Origin: Halomonas shengliensis
Lineage (GTDB): Bacteria > Pseudomonadota > Gammaproteobacteria > Pseudomonadales > Halomonadaceae
Assembly: GCF_900104135.1 (NCBI RefSeq)
Contig: NZ_FNIV01000004.1
Location: 95,658 to 159,657, forward strand
Length of the DNA: 64,000 nucleotides
Direction: 5' to 3'
The notes under the pieces were generated by a model, which saw only the letters and a list, made by a program, of their open reading frames with translations, did no database searches and was not told the DNA's origin. Of the stretch, positions 25,469 through 33,036 are shown piece by piece; positions within the stretch are counted from its first letter, which is position 1; every line of letters starts with the position of its first letter. A program made the position numbers and the translations under genes.

Positions 25469-25747
25469 ATGCCTCGCCCCACGCGCCCGGATACCGGCAC
25501 CGCCATGCACGCCCTGATCCGCGAGATCCGTACCCGCGTTCCCTTCGCCACCCCGGGGGCGAGCCTGTGTCGAGGGCCCTGCCGGGGCTGCTCGAAGAAG
25601 CTGCTGGAGTTCCTGGATACCGAGCTCGAGGAGTGGGAGGACCGTATGGAAGAGGGCGAGGTGCCGCGCTTCGGTGACCTCAAGCGACTGGAGAAGCTGG
25701 CCACCAAGGTGATGGCGGCGCTGCGCCGGAATGGCCTCGTCGCCTGA
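25469..25747 (+). CDS. Small hypothetical protein with Cys motif
   Basis: A 92-residue protein, not recognised. Residues about 31-40 read SLCRGPCRGC, a C-x3-C-x2-C cluster that could bind a metal or Fe-S centre, followed by a highly charged helical region (LLEFLDTELEEWEDRMEEGEVPRFGDLKRLEKLATKVMAAL). ATG at 25469 has GGAG eight bases upstream, giving good start support. It is convergent with the RNase HI gene, 17 bases apart. Only three cysteines are present, so a second chain or another ligand would be needed for a four-ligand site. Confidence 0.7.
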   Translation: MPRPTRPDTGTAMHALIREIRTRVPFATPGASLCRGPCRGCSKKLLEFLDTELEEWEDRMEEGEVPRFGDLKRLEKLATKVMAALRRNGLVA

Positions 25748-25764
25748 GCTTCTCCCGAGACGGC

Positions 25765-26562
25765 TCAGCCCCGTCTCAACTTGAGGACATCCGCGATGCT
25801 TTCGTCGACCGGGTAGCGAACGAAGTCGCGCTCCTTCCGGTCGGCGGCATACATCGCCATGCGGTCGGCCAGTTCGTTGCCCTCCACCCCGGCATGCCCC
25901 TTGACGTGGGCGATGGTCACCTTCGACTTCAGGCCTTCGTAGAGCGCGTAGGTGGGCTGGATGATCTCGGGGTTCTTGATCGCCTGGCCATCGGCCTTCT
26001 TCCAGCCGCGCCGCTTCCAGCCGCTGGCCCACTTGGTGATGGCATTGATGGTGTAGGTGGAGTCGCAGTGGATGCGCACGGAGGCGCCTTTGGCGATCTC
26101 CTGCTGGGCGACCAGCAGGGCCTGGCGCAGGGCGTTGAGCTCCGCCGTGTTGTTGGTGCCCGCGGGGTTGTAGAGGCCGTACCACAGCTCCGCAAGCTTG
26201 CCGTCACGGTAGATCGCCATGCCGGAGCCGGCATCGCCGGGGTTGGGCTCGCAGGCGCCGTCGCAGTAGATCTCGGTGTCGTAGCGCTTGCCCGGGGCGG
26301 CGGAGGGGCCCGCCGGCGTGGGCGTCTTGCGGTGTGCCGGCCGTTTCGCGGGCGCATCCGAGCCCTCTCCCTGCCTGGCGGGCGCCGCTGCGACCGGGCC
26401 CTTGGAGAAGGCCGCTTCGGCCGCTTCCCGGGAGGGGAAGGACTTGAAGCGTGCCTTGGGGTAGCCCTTCACCTGGCGGCTGCACTCCTCCCAGGTGGTG
26501 AAGATGCCGGTCTGGCGGCCGACCCAGACGACATAGAACTTGGGGCCCTTGCTGGCTGCCAT
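25765..26562 (-). CDS. rnhA: Ribonuclease HI with N-terminal hybrid-binding domain
   Basis: A 265-residue enzyme. Residues 6-52 form the RNase HI N-terminal (caulimovirus viroplasmin-like) domain, with YVVWVGRQTGIFTTWEEC and YPKARFKSF, which grips RNA-DNA hybrids. A linker rich in Ala/Pro follows, then the catalytic domain from about residue 94. The four catalytic acids are visible: D101 (YCDGACEPNPG), E141 (NNTAELNAL), D167 (HCDSTY) and D233 (NELADR). It degrades RNA in RNA-DNA hybrids. ATG at 26562 has AAGGAG six bases upstream. The domain layout resembles eukaryotic RNase H1 more than E. coli RnhA, which lacks the N-terminal domain. Confidence 0.93.
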   Translation of the reverse strand: MAASKGPKFYVVWVGRQTGIFTTWEECSRQVKGYPKARFKSFPSREAAEAAFSKGPVAAAPARQGEGSDAPAKRPAHRKTPTPAGPSAAPGKRYDTEIYCDGACEPNPGDAGSGMAIYRDGKLAELWYGLYNPAGTNNTAELNALRQALLVAQQEIAKGASVRIHCDSTYTINAITKWASGWKRRGWKKADGQAIKNPEIIQPTYALYEGLKSKVTIAHVKGHAGVEGNELADRMAMYAADRKERDFVRYPVDESIADVLKLRRG

Positions 26563-26630
26563 GGCCTGCTCCTTGGCAATAATTCGGCTCGCCATGATAC
26601 ATGACTCGCCCCTTCACGGCGGCGCCTGCC

Positions 26631-27830
26631 TCACACCGAGATCAGCACCCCGCCACCCGCCAGCACGGCCACCACCGCCCAGGCGGGCAGCTTCCACACC
26701 GCGAGCAGCAGGAAGCCGCTGAGCGCCAGGGCGAACTCCCGGGGGCCGAGAATGGCGCTGGTCCACACCGGCTGGTAGAGCGCCGCCCCCAGGATGCCCA
26801 CCACGGCGGCGTTGGCGCCGCGCATCAGCGCCTGGGCGCTGTCCCAGCGGCGGAACCGGTTCCAGTGGGGCAGCACCGCCACCAGCAGCAGCATGCCGGG
26901 CAGGAAGATCATCGCCAGCGCCAGGGCGGCGCCGAACAGGCTGGCGCCGAGTGGCTCCATGACGGCACCCAGATAGGCCGCGAAGGTGAACAGCGGCCCG
27001 GGGATCGCCTGGGCGGCGCCGTAACCGGCCAGGAAGTCGTCGGCACTCACCCAACCGGACTGCACCACCTCGGCCTCGAGCAGCGGCAGCACCACATGGC
27101 CGCCGCCGAACACCAGGGCGCCGGCGCGGTAGAAGGCATCCATCACCGCAAGCGTCAGCGAGGGCGTGGCCCAGGCCAGCAGCGGCAGGCCCACCAGCAG
27201 TGCGACGAAGGCGAGCCCCGCCAGGTGGCCGGCACGGCGAGAGACGGGCAGGGTCAGGGGGTGCGCCTCGCGCTCGGCGTGGCGTCGGCAGAACAGCATG
27301 CCGGCAACGGCACCGACCGTGATGGCGGCCACCTGGCCCAGCGGGCCGCTCACCAGCACCACGGTGAACACCGCGGCCAGGGCGATGCCGGCGCGGCGCC
27401 GGTCGGGGCAGAGGTTACGCGCCATGCCCCACACCGCATGGGCGACGATGGCCACGGCGGTGACCTTGAGGCCGTGGATCAGCCCCTGGCCGATGGGCCC
27501 CTCGAAGGCGGCGGCGCCCAGCGCGAAGAGCGAAAGCAGGATCGCCGAGGGCAGGGTGAAGGCCGTCCACGCCGCGAGTGCCCCCCAGGGGCCGCCGCGC
27601 ATCAGCCCCAGGGCGAAGCCCACCTGGCTGCTGGCGGGGCCGGGCAGGAACTGGCACAGCGCCACCAGGTCGGCGTAGGCCTGCTCGGTGAGCCAGCGCC
27701 GGCGCTCCACGAACTCGCCGCGGAAGTAGCCGAGATGAGCGATGGGGCCGCCGAAGGAGGTCAGGCCCAGCAGCAGGAAGGCGCGGAATACCTCGCGAGT
27801 GCGGCCAGGGGTGGCGTGGTCGTCGCTCAT
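26631..27830 (-). CDS. chrA: Chromate transporter (ChrA), two CHR domains
   Basis: A 399-residue long-chain CHR protein with two homologous halves. The N-terminal half starts LGLTSFGGPIAHLGYF and has QFLPGPASSQ; the C-terminal half has VFGGGHVVLPLLEAEVV and AIPGPLFTFAAYLG. Long-chain CHR proteins export chromate or related oxyanions, or regulate sulfate-like anion flux. ATG at 27830 has AAGGAG seven bases upstream. No chrB regulator is nearby. It lies 68 bases upstream of rnhA on the same strand, probably as a separate unit. Confidence 0.92.
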   Translation of the reverse strand: MSDDHATPGRTREVFRAFLLLGLTSFGGPIAHLGYFRGEFVERRRWLTEQAYADLVALCQFLPGPASSQVGFALGLMRGGPWGALAAWTAFTLPSAILLSLFALGAAAFEGPIGQGLIHGLKVTAVAIVAHAVWGMARNLCPDRRRAGIALAAVFTVVLVSGPLGQVAAITVGAVAGMLFCRRHAEREAHPLTLPVSRRAGHLAGLAFVALLVGLPLLAWATPSLTLAVMDAFYRAGALVFGGGHVVLPLLEAEVVQSGWVSADDFLAGYGAAQAIPGPLFTFAAYLGAVMEPLGASLFGAALALAMIFLPGMLLLVAVLPHWNRFRRWDSAQALMRGANAAVVGILGAALYQPVWTSAILGPREFALALSGFLLLAVWKLPAWAVVAVLAGGGVLISV

Positions 27831-27924
27831 GAGAGGCTCCTTCAGCCGGGTGGCAAGCCTGCCAGGCTGGGGGTAAGGCGTGACGATAGCGTGACGGCGC
27901 GCCGGGTGAGAAGGGGGCGGGCGA

Positions 27925-28245
27925 TCATGCCCCGGGTAGGAACTGGCGGCACAGCGCCGCTACCAGGATGCCGCCGGCGATGGCGGGCAGCGGCTTCTTG
28001 AGCGTCAGCATGACCAGTGCGGTGGTGAGCAGGGCCAGGCGCGCGCCGGTGTCGCCGGTCACCGCCAGGGGCGCGAGCAGCGCCACCAGCACCGAGCCGG
28101 ACATGGCGTGGATGAATTGCCTCACCCGGTAGCCGATGGGCACGAAGGACATCACGAAGACGCCGCCCCAGCGGGTCGCCAGGGTCACCAGCGCCATGGC
28201 CAGGATGATGAAGAGCGCGCCCAGGCCGCCGGTCTCGACACTCAT
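27925..28245 (-). CDS. azlD: AzlD-family branched-chain amino acid exporter small subunit
   Basis: A 106-residue, four-helix membrane protein of the AzlD family. It pairs with AzlC to export branched-chain amino acids (YgaH partner of YgaZ in E. coli). Its ATG overlaps the azlC stop by four bases (ATGA), so the subunits are translationally coupled in a fixed ratio. Length and the TLKKPLPAIAGGILVA C-terminal helix fit the family. Confidence 0.88.
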   Translation of the reverse strand: MSVETGGLGALFIILAMALVTLATRWGGVFVMSFVPIGYRVRQFIHAMSGSVLVALLAPLAVTGDTGARLALLTTALVMLTLKKPLPAIAGGILVAALCRQFLPGA

Positions 28246-28949
28246 TCCTGCTTCCCCCACACCAGGCCCACCAGCCCGCCGGCGATGGCACCCACCACCA
28301 CGTGGCTGTTCTCCGGCAGGTAGTAGAAGGCGAGCAGCGAGGCGCCGGCGGCCACCGCCCAGATCAGCAGCATGCGCAGGTTCTTCTCGCCGCCCACCAC
28401 CATAGCCAGCAGGAAGCAGCCCATCACCATGTCGAGCCCGAGGCGCGCGGGGTCCTGCACCGTGCCGCCGACGTGCAGGCCCAGCCAGGTGCCCAGCACC
28501 CAGAAGCCCCACAGCGCGATGCCGCCGCCCAGCATCAGCCCCAGCCCCGGCTGGCCGCGGTGGAAGGCCTGCATGGCCATGGCCCAGTTGGCGTCGGTGG
28601 CGACCAGCATGATGGCGTAGCGCCGCGCCGGCGGAAGCGGCTCGAGCCAGGGGTAGAGGGTGGCGCCCATGAGCAGGTGGCGGGCGTTGATGGCGAACAC
28701 CGTCACCATCAGGGTGAAGAAGGGCACCTGGGGCCCCCACAGCTCCAGGGTGGCGAACTGCGCGGCGCCGGCGAACACCAGGGTGCTCATCAGCACGATG
28801 GCGGCATCGGTGAGACCCGCCTGGGTCGCCGCCAGGCCGAAGGCCACCCCGAACACGACCACGAACAGCGAGATCGGCAGCAGCGCCTTGAAGCCATCCC
28901 ACACCAGCGCGCGGTCGAGGCGGTGGGGGGTCGCGTCCTTGCGGGTCAT
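28242..28949 (-). CDS. azlC: AzlC-family branched-chain amino acid exporter large subunit
   Basis: A 235-residue membrane protein with about seven helices. LVFAGAAQFATLELW and TVFAINARHLLMGATLYPWL are characteristic AzlC/YgaZ segments. Together with the overlapping azlD product it exports valine, leucine or similar amino acids. ATG at 28949 has GAGGAG upstream. A small gene (28980-29174) lies just upstream on the same strand and may be the first gene of this operon. No Lrp-type regulator is adjacent. Confidence 0.9.
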   Translation of the reverse strand: MTRKDATPHRLDRALVWDGFKALLPISLFVVVFGVAFGLAATQAGLTDAAIVLMSTLVFAGAAQFATLELWGPQVPFFTLMVTVFAINARHLLMGATLYPWLEPLPPARRYAIMLVATDANWAMAMQAFHRGQPGLGLMLGGGIALWGFWVLGTWLGLHVGGTVQDPARLGLDMVMGCFLLAMVVGGEKNLRMLLIWAVAAGASLLAFYYLPENSHVVVGAIAGGLVGLVWGKQE

Positions 28950-28979
28950 GCCGTGCTCCTCTGCGGGCTGTTCGTCGGG

Positions 28980-29174
28980 TCAGCCCTCGATACTAGCAGA
29001 GCGCGGCGCCGGTCGACGGTTGTCGTCCTGCCGGTGGAAGCGGCGGCGTGCGGCGCGACTACGGTCGGCGAGGATGGCGTCGTCGCGAAGCTCGGGGCGC
29101 ACGATATCGTCCTGGCTCAGGTCGAGCACGGCGAGGCGAGAGCGGGCGGCGGTGGTCTGGGCAAGGCGTGTCAT
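28980..29174 (-). CDS. Small basic hypothetical protein upstream of azlC
   Basis: A possible 64-residue, arginine-rich protein (pI clearly basic) without hydrophobic segments. ATG at 29174 has GGAG six bases upstream, and the stop is 30 bases before azlC on the same strand. Its middle (DLSQDDIVRPELRDDAILADRSRAARRRF) recalls small DUF1127-like proteins, but not enough to assign. Unrecognised; it could also be a leader peptide or not coding. Confidence 0.45.
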   Translation of the reverse strand: MTRLAQTTAARSRLAVLDLSQDDIVRPELRDDAILADRSRAARRRFHRQDDNRRPAPRSASIEG

Positions 29175-29244
29175 GTCGGTCTCCTATTCCCCTGTCTGGA
29201 GGTCGTGGTTCGGCAAGCGCCGACCCAGGGGAGTGGAGCCGTGC

Positions 29245-29296
29245 GCCGCTTTAGCTGCATTTCTATCCCGCCCGCAAGTTGGTGCTTAAATCGGCG
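29245..29296 (+). repeat. Intergenic 52-base repeat, copy 1
   Basis: Starts GCCGCTTTAGCTGCATTT and ends AAATCGGCG. It matches copy 2 at 41 of 52 positions with no gaps, 111 bases apart start to start, in the gene-free region 29175-29576. Confidence 0.7.
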
Positions 29297-29322
29297 GTGG
29301 CCTGAGGGCCAGATACACGAAA

Positions 29323-29366
29323 CCCGCTTTGCAGGGGCTAAAGCGGGCTCTTGGCGTCGCTTTAGC
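29323..29366. repeat. Overlapping inverted repeats between the two 52-base copies
   Basis: CCCGCTTT (29323-29330) pairs with AAAGCGGG (29340-29347), and GCTAAAGCG (29338-29346) pairs with CGCTTTAGC (29358-29366) at the start of copy 2. The two stems are mutually exclusive, a REP-like organisation. Confidence 0.55.
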
Positions 29367-29407
29367 GGCATTTGTAGAGCGCCCGCAAGCTGGGAGTCAA
29401 ATCGGCG
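29356..29407 (+). repeat. Intergenic 52-base repeat, copy 2
   Basis: Starts GTCGCTTTAGCGGCATTT and ends AAATCGGCG, about 79 percent identical to copy 1. The best-kept parts are the CGCTTTAGC start, GCCCGCAAG middle and AAATCGGCG end. Confidence 0.7.
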
Positions 29408-29576
29408 CCGGATTCACGGTACGGCGAGGCCGGGGTGGCTGTCAATCGCCGCCACGGCAGCCCGACTCGCGGTGATAGTGGCTGGCTATCGGCGGAAGAG
29501 ACGCAGCGGCGCTTGCCGCGGCGCTGGAATCGGCCATCATGGGCGACCACTGTCCCCGAGCCCGAGAGGAGCGACC

Positions 29577-30248
29577 ATGCGCATCAATGCCGATTTCACC
29601 CGGCGTGCCGCCGTCACGCCGGACCAGCACCAGTGGGTGGCCTCGCCCCAGGGCGGGGTCGAGCGGGTGATGCTCGACCGGGTGGGGGCCGAGAAGGCCC
29701 GCGCCACCAGCCTGGTCCGATACGCCCGGGGCTCCCACTTCCCGCCCCACGAGCATCCCGGCGGCGAGGAGATCCTGGTGCTCTCCGGCACCTTCTCCGA
29801 CGAGAGCGGCGACTTCCCGGCCGGCTGGTACGTGCGCAACCCGCCGGGCTCCGCCCACCGCCCCGCCAGCGAGCCGGGCGCCACCATCTTCGTCAAGCTA
29901 TGGCAGATGCCGCCGGAGGATCACCGTCAGGTGCGCGTCGACACTTACGACCCCGCCGCCTGGCGTCGCGAGGAGGAGGGGCGCGAGGTCTGCCCGCTGT
30001 TCGAGTCCGCCGCCGAGAGGGTCAGCCTGGAGCGCCTCGCGGCGGGCCAGGCGCTGCCGGTCGAGGCGACCCGGGGCGCGGAGCTGCTGGTGCTGGCCGG
30101 CGAGCTCGTCCTCGAGGATGACACCCTTACAGAAGGGAGCTGGTTGCGCCTGCCGCCCGGCGACACGCCGCGCCTGCTGGCCGGTGCCAAGGGCGTCACC
30201 TGCTACCTCAAGCGGGATCACCTGGGCGAGATTCGCGTGCCGGCGTGA
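29577..30248 (+). CDS. ChrR-like double-cupin protein
   Basis: A 223-residue protein with two cupin folds. The first holds HFPPHEHPGGEEILVLSGTF and GSAHRP, supplying the His/Glu set that binds zinc or another metal in ChrR-type anti-sigma cupins. The second cupin (about 135-220) has lost these ligands. Unlike ChrR anti-sigma factors it lacks the N-terminal zinc-binding anti-sigma domain, and no ECF sigma gene is adjacent, so it is more likely a stand-alone sensor or enzyme. ATG at 29577 has GAGGAG six bases upstream. Its 3' end overlaps the convergent LysR gene by 41 bases. Confidence 0.82.
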   Translation: MRINADFTRRAAVTPDQHQWVASPQGGVERVMLDRVGAEKARATSLVRYARGSHFPPHEHPGGEEILVLSGTFSDESGDFPAGWYVRNPPGSAHRPASEPGATIFVKLWQMPPEDHRQVRVDTYDPAAWRREEEGREVCPLFESAAERVSLERLAAGQALPVEATRGAELLVLAGELVLEDDTLTEGSWLRLPPGDTPRLLAGAKGVTCYLKRDHLGEIRVPA

Positions 30249-31131
30249 AGCCCGCCTCCGCCAGCGCCACCAAGTTGTGCAGCGCCGGGGAGTCGTTGCC
30301 CGCCCGCCAGGCCAGCCACAGCGGCATGGCGCACTCGCGAAGCGCCTGCATGGCCACAAAGCGGATGCCGGGCATGGGGTGGCAGGCGCTGGCGGCGGGC
30401 ACGATGGCCACGCCCAGCCCCGCGGCCACCATGCTGAGGATGGCGATGTTGTCGGCGCCGAACTGCACCACACGGGGATGGAAGTCCAGGCGCTGGAAGT
30501 GGGCCATCACCCGGTCGTAGTAGACCGGCGAGACGCTGCGGAAGCCCCAGATGAAGTCGGCCCGCTCGAGCTCCGCGAGCCGCCGGGGCGGCGACGCCGC
30601 CCAGGGGGAGTCGGCGGGTACCGCCAGGATCAGGTGGTCCCGCTGCAGCAGGCGGGTCTCCAGGCCCGGCTGGTCGCCGCTGTCCAGGTAGAGGATCCCG
30701 GCGTCCAGGGTGCCCGCGCGCAGTCGGTCCAACTGCGGCCCGGAGAGCAGCGGGAAGACCTCGAAGCCGACCTGCGGATAGCACTGGCGATAGCGACCCA
30801 GCAGGTCGGCCACCTCCGGCATCCACAGGTGGGTCACCGTCACCCCCAGGCCGAGCTTGCCGGTCAGTCCGCTGCCCAGCGCCGAGAGTCGCGCGCGCAC
30901 CTGGATGCGTCGGTCGAGCAGCGTTATCGCCTCCTCGTAGAGGGCCTTTCCGGCCACCGTCAGCCGCACCCCCCGGGCGTGGCGCTCCAGCAACTGGGTG
31001 GCCAGGTCCTCCTCCAATAGTCGTATCTGGCGGGTCAGCGCCGGCTGGGCGACGTGCACCCGGCGACTGGCTGCGGAGATCGATCCGGTCTCGGCGACGG
31101 CCACGAAGTAGCTCAACTGGCGGAATTCCAT
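30208..31131 (-). CDS. LysR-family transcriptional regulator
   Basis: A 307-residue LTTR: winged HTH in residues 1-60 (MEFRQLSYFVAVAETGSISAASRR, then PALTRQIRLLEEDLATQLLERHARG) and a periplasmic-binding-like effector domain in 90-295. It is divergent from the DUF3311-symporter operon starting at 31290, the classic layout for an LTTR that controls its neighbour in response to the transported compound. Phased repeats at 31193-31225 are candidate binding sites. Its effector is not predictable. Confidence 0.9.
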   Translation of the reverse strand: MEFRQLSYFVAVAETGSISAASRRVHVAQPALTRQIRLLEEDLATQLLERHARGVRLTVAGKALYEEAITLLDRRIQVRARLSALGSGLTGKLGLGVTVTHLWMPEVADLLGRYRQCYPQVGFEVFPLLSGPQLDRLRAGTLDAGILYLDSGDQPGLETRLLQRDHLILAVPADSPWAASPPRRLAELERADFIWGFRSVSPVYYDRVMAHFQRLDFHPRVVQFGADNIAILSMVAAGLGVAIVPAASACHPMPGIRFVAMQALRECAMPLWLAWRAGNDSPALHNLVALAEAGFTPARESRPGDPA

Positions 31132-31192
31132 GGGAGCGGGCCTGGACAGGGGGCGATGTCAGGCACTCTACCCATGCCGTAACAGCATGTCA

Positions 31193-31225
31193 GCTATCCA
31201 AAAGCGATATTTTTGCTATCGATTG
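31193..31225. promoter_or_regulatory. Phased 11-base repeats, candidate LysR binding region
   Basis: GCTATC, GCGATA and GCTATC begin at 31193, 31204 and 31215, an exact 11-base period, in the A/T-rich centre of the divergent lysR-symporter intergenic region. One protein face could contact all three. Confidence 0.45.
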
Positions 31226-31289
31226 CCCTGTTTCATAGTGGAAGAACAACCCACAACAAGTCTCGCCCCGCGCGAGCCGGAACGACCCC

Positions 31290-31502
31290 ATGACCAAGAC
31301 CTACCACCTGCTGACGGGGCTGCACTTCGCGCTGTGCACCCTGGCCATGATCTGGCCCGGCGCCCTGATCGCCAACCGCATCGAGCCCAGCGTGCTGGGC
31401 CTGCCCTTCCTGTTCTTCTGGTACACCCTGTGGATGCTGCTGCTGTTCGTGGGCATGTGGGTGGCCTTCGTGATCCGTCACGGAGGTGACCGCCATGAGT
31501 GA
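31290..31502 (+). CDS. DUF3311 small membrane subunit of a solute symporter
   Basis: A 70-residue protein with two hydrophobic helices (about 7-28 and 35-62), the DUF3311 layout. Such proteins are encoded directly before SSS-family symporters and are thought to be accessory subunits. The start of the symporter lies eight bases inside this gene, so the two are coupled. The ribosome site is weak (GGAA). Confidence 0.85.
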   Translation: MTKTYHLLTGLHFALCTLAMIWPGALIANRIEPSVLGLPFLFFWYTLWMLLLFVGMWVAFVIRHGGDRHE

Positions 31503-32949
31503 TACCACGATCGTCATCGGCATCACCCTGGCCTACCTGCTGGTGGTGCTGGCGGTAGGGCTGCGTGCCCGGGGCCAGGCGAGCTCGAGCCTGGAGGGCT
31601 ATGTCGCCGGCGGGCGCCACGTGGGCGTGGTGATCCTGTTCTTCATCCTCGGCGCCGAGATCTTCTCCGCCTTCGCCTTCCTCGGCACCCCGGGCTGGGC
31701 CTACCAGCACGGCGCGCCGGCCTTCTACATCCTCGCCTACCTGTCGCTGGTGCCCATCACCATCTGGGCGCTGGGGCCGCGGGTCGCCAAGCTGGGCCGC
31801 GAGCGCGGCTACCTGACCCAGGGCGACATGATCGCCGACCACTACCGCAGCAAGCCGCTGGGCATGCTGGCCGGGGTGATCGGCGTGGTGGCGCTGGTGC
31901 CCTACCTGACCATCCAGATCGCCGGCGCCGGGCTGCTGTTCCAGGCCGCCACCGACGGCGCGGTGCCCTTCTGGCTGGGCGGCCTTCTGGCCTTCCTGGT
32001 GGTGGCGGCCTATGTCTTCACCAGCGGCCTGAGCGGCATCGGCTGGACCAACCTGGTGCAGGGCGTGATGATGATCGCCATCGCCTGGTTCCTGGGCCTG
32101 GCCATCCCCGAGCGCCTCTACGGTGGGGTGGGGGAGATGTTCACCCAGCTCCAGCAGCAGGCGCCGGAGTACCTCACCATGCCCGGTGCCACCGGCATGG
32201 GCTGGGGCTACTTCAGCACCGCGGTGCTGGTCAGCGCCTTCGGCGGCGCCATGTGGCCGCACCTCTTCATGAAATTCTACTCCGCCGACAGCGGCAAGAC
32301 CCTGCGCAAGGTCAGCGTCTTCTACCCGCTCTACGCCTACCTGCTGGTGCCGCTGCTGTTCATCGGCTTCGCCGGCATCCTGGCCTTCGCCGACTCTCCT
32401 CTGGAGCGCGCCGACACCGTGCTGCTGCAGATGGTGATGGACGTGGCCAACTTCTCGCCCTGGGTGATCGGCCTGATGCTCTCCGGCGCCCTGGCGGCGG
32501 CGATGTCCACCGGCGCCAACCTGGCCCATACCGCGGCCATCGTGCTGGTGCGCGACGTCATGGGGCCCACCGTGATGAAAGGTGCCAGCGAGAAGGCCAC
32601 GGTGAGCGCCACCCGCTGGAGCGTGCTGGGGCTGTCGCTGGTGGCCTACCTGATCGCGCTGATGAACCCCGGCTCGCTGGTGATGATCCTGCTCACCGCC
32701 TATGGCCTGATCGTGCAGCTCTTTCCGATGGTGCTGGGCGCGCTCTTCCTGCCCAGGCTGCGTCGGGCCAGCGTGATGGCCGGCGCCCTGGCGGGCAGCC
32801 TGGCCTACCTGCTGATGGACTTCGTGTGGAGCTCGCCCCTGGGCTGGCACGCCGGCGTCTGGGCGATGCTGCTCAACGTGGCGGTGGTCGCCCTCTGGCA
32901 GCGGTTGCCTGCCCCCCAAGGTAACGGCCAGGCGGCCGGCGGCCGCTGA
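31495..32949 (+). CDS. Sodium:solute symporter (SSS family)
   Basis: A 484-residue symporter with about thirteen helices. The first helices include LEGYVAGGRHVGVVILFFILGAEIFSAFAFLGTPGWAY, the SSS discontinuous helix region, and IGWTNLVQGVMM is the conserved sixth-helix segment. It imports a Na+-coupled substrate, perhaps a monocarboxylate or pantothenate-like acid by clade; unproven. ATG at 31495 is preceded by GGAGGTGAC, a strong ribosome site, and overlaps the DUF3311 gene by eight bases. Regulation by the divergent LysR protein is likely. A hairpin at 32975-33008 closes the operon. Confidence 0.9.
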   Translation: MSDTTIVIGITLAYLLVVLAVGLRARGQASSSLEGYVAGGRHVGVVILFFILGAEIFSAFAFLGTPGWAYQHGAPAFYILAYLSLVPITIWALGPRVAKLGRERGYLTQGDMIADHYRSKPLGMLAGVIGVVALVPYLTIQIAGAGLLFQAATDGAVPFWLGGLLAFLVVAAYVFTSGLSGIGWTNLVQGVMMIAIAWFLGLAIPERLYGGVGEMFTQLQQQAPEYLTMPGATGMGWGYFSTAVLVSAFGGAMWPHLFMKFYSADSGKTLRKVSVFYPLYAYLLVPLLFIGFAGILAFADSPLERADTVLLQMVMDVANFSPWVIGLMLSGALAAAMSTGANLAHTAAIVLVRDVMGPTVMKGASEKATVSATRWSVLGLSLVAYLIALMNPGSLVMILLTAYGLIVQLFPMVLGALFLPRLRRASVMAGALAGSLAYLLMDFVWSSPLGWHAGVWAMLLNVAVVALWQRLPAPQGNGQAAGGR

Positions 32950-32974
32950 TTCCCGAAGGAGACCATGATGCCAT

Positions 32975-33008
32975 GCAGAAGGCCGACCCCGTGGGGTCGG
33001 CCTTCTGC
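32975..33008. terminator. Bidirectional terminator hairpin
   Basis: A near-continuous 16-base inverted repeat (32975-32990 with 32993-33008) between the convergent symporter and serine dehydratase genes. GTTGTC follows on the plus strand. Confidence 0.8.
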
Positions 33009-33036
33009 GTTGTCTCCTGGGTGACGGGAGATGGAC

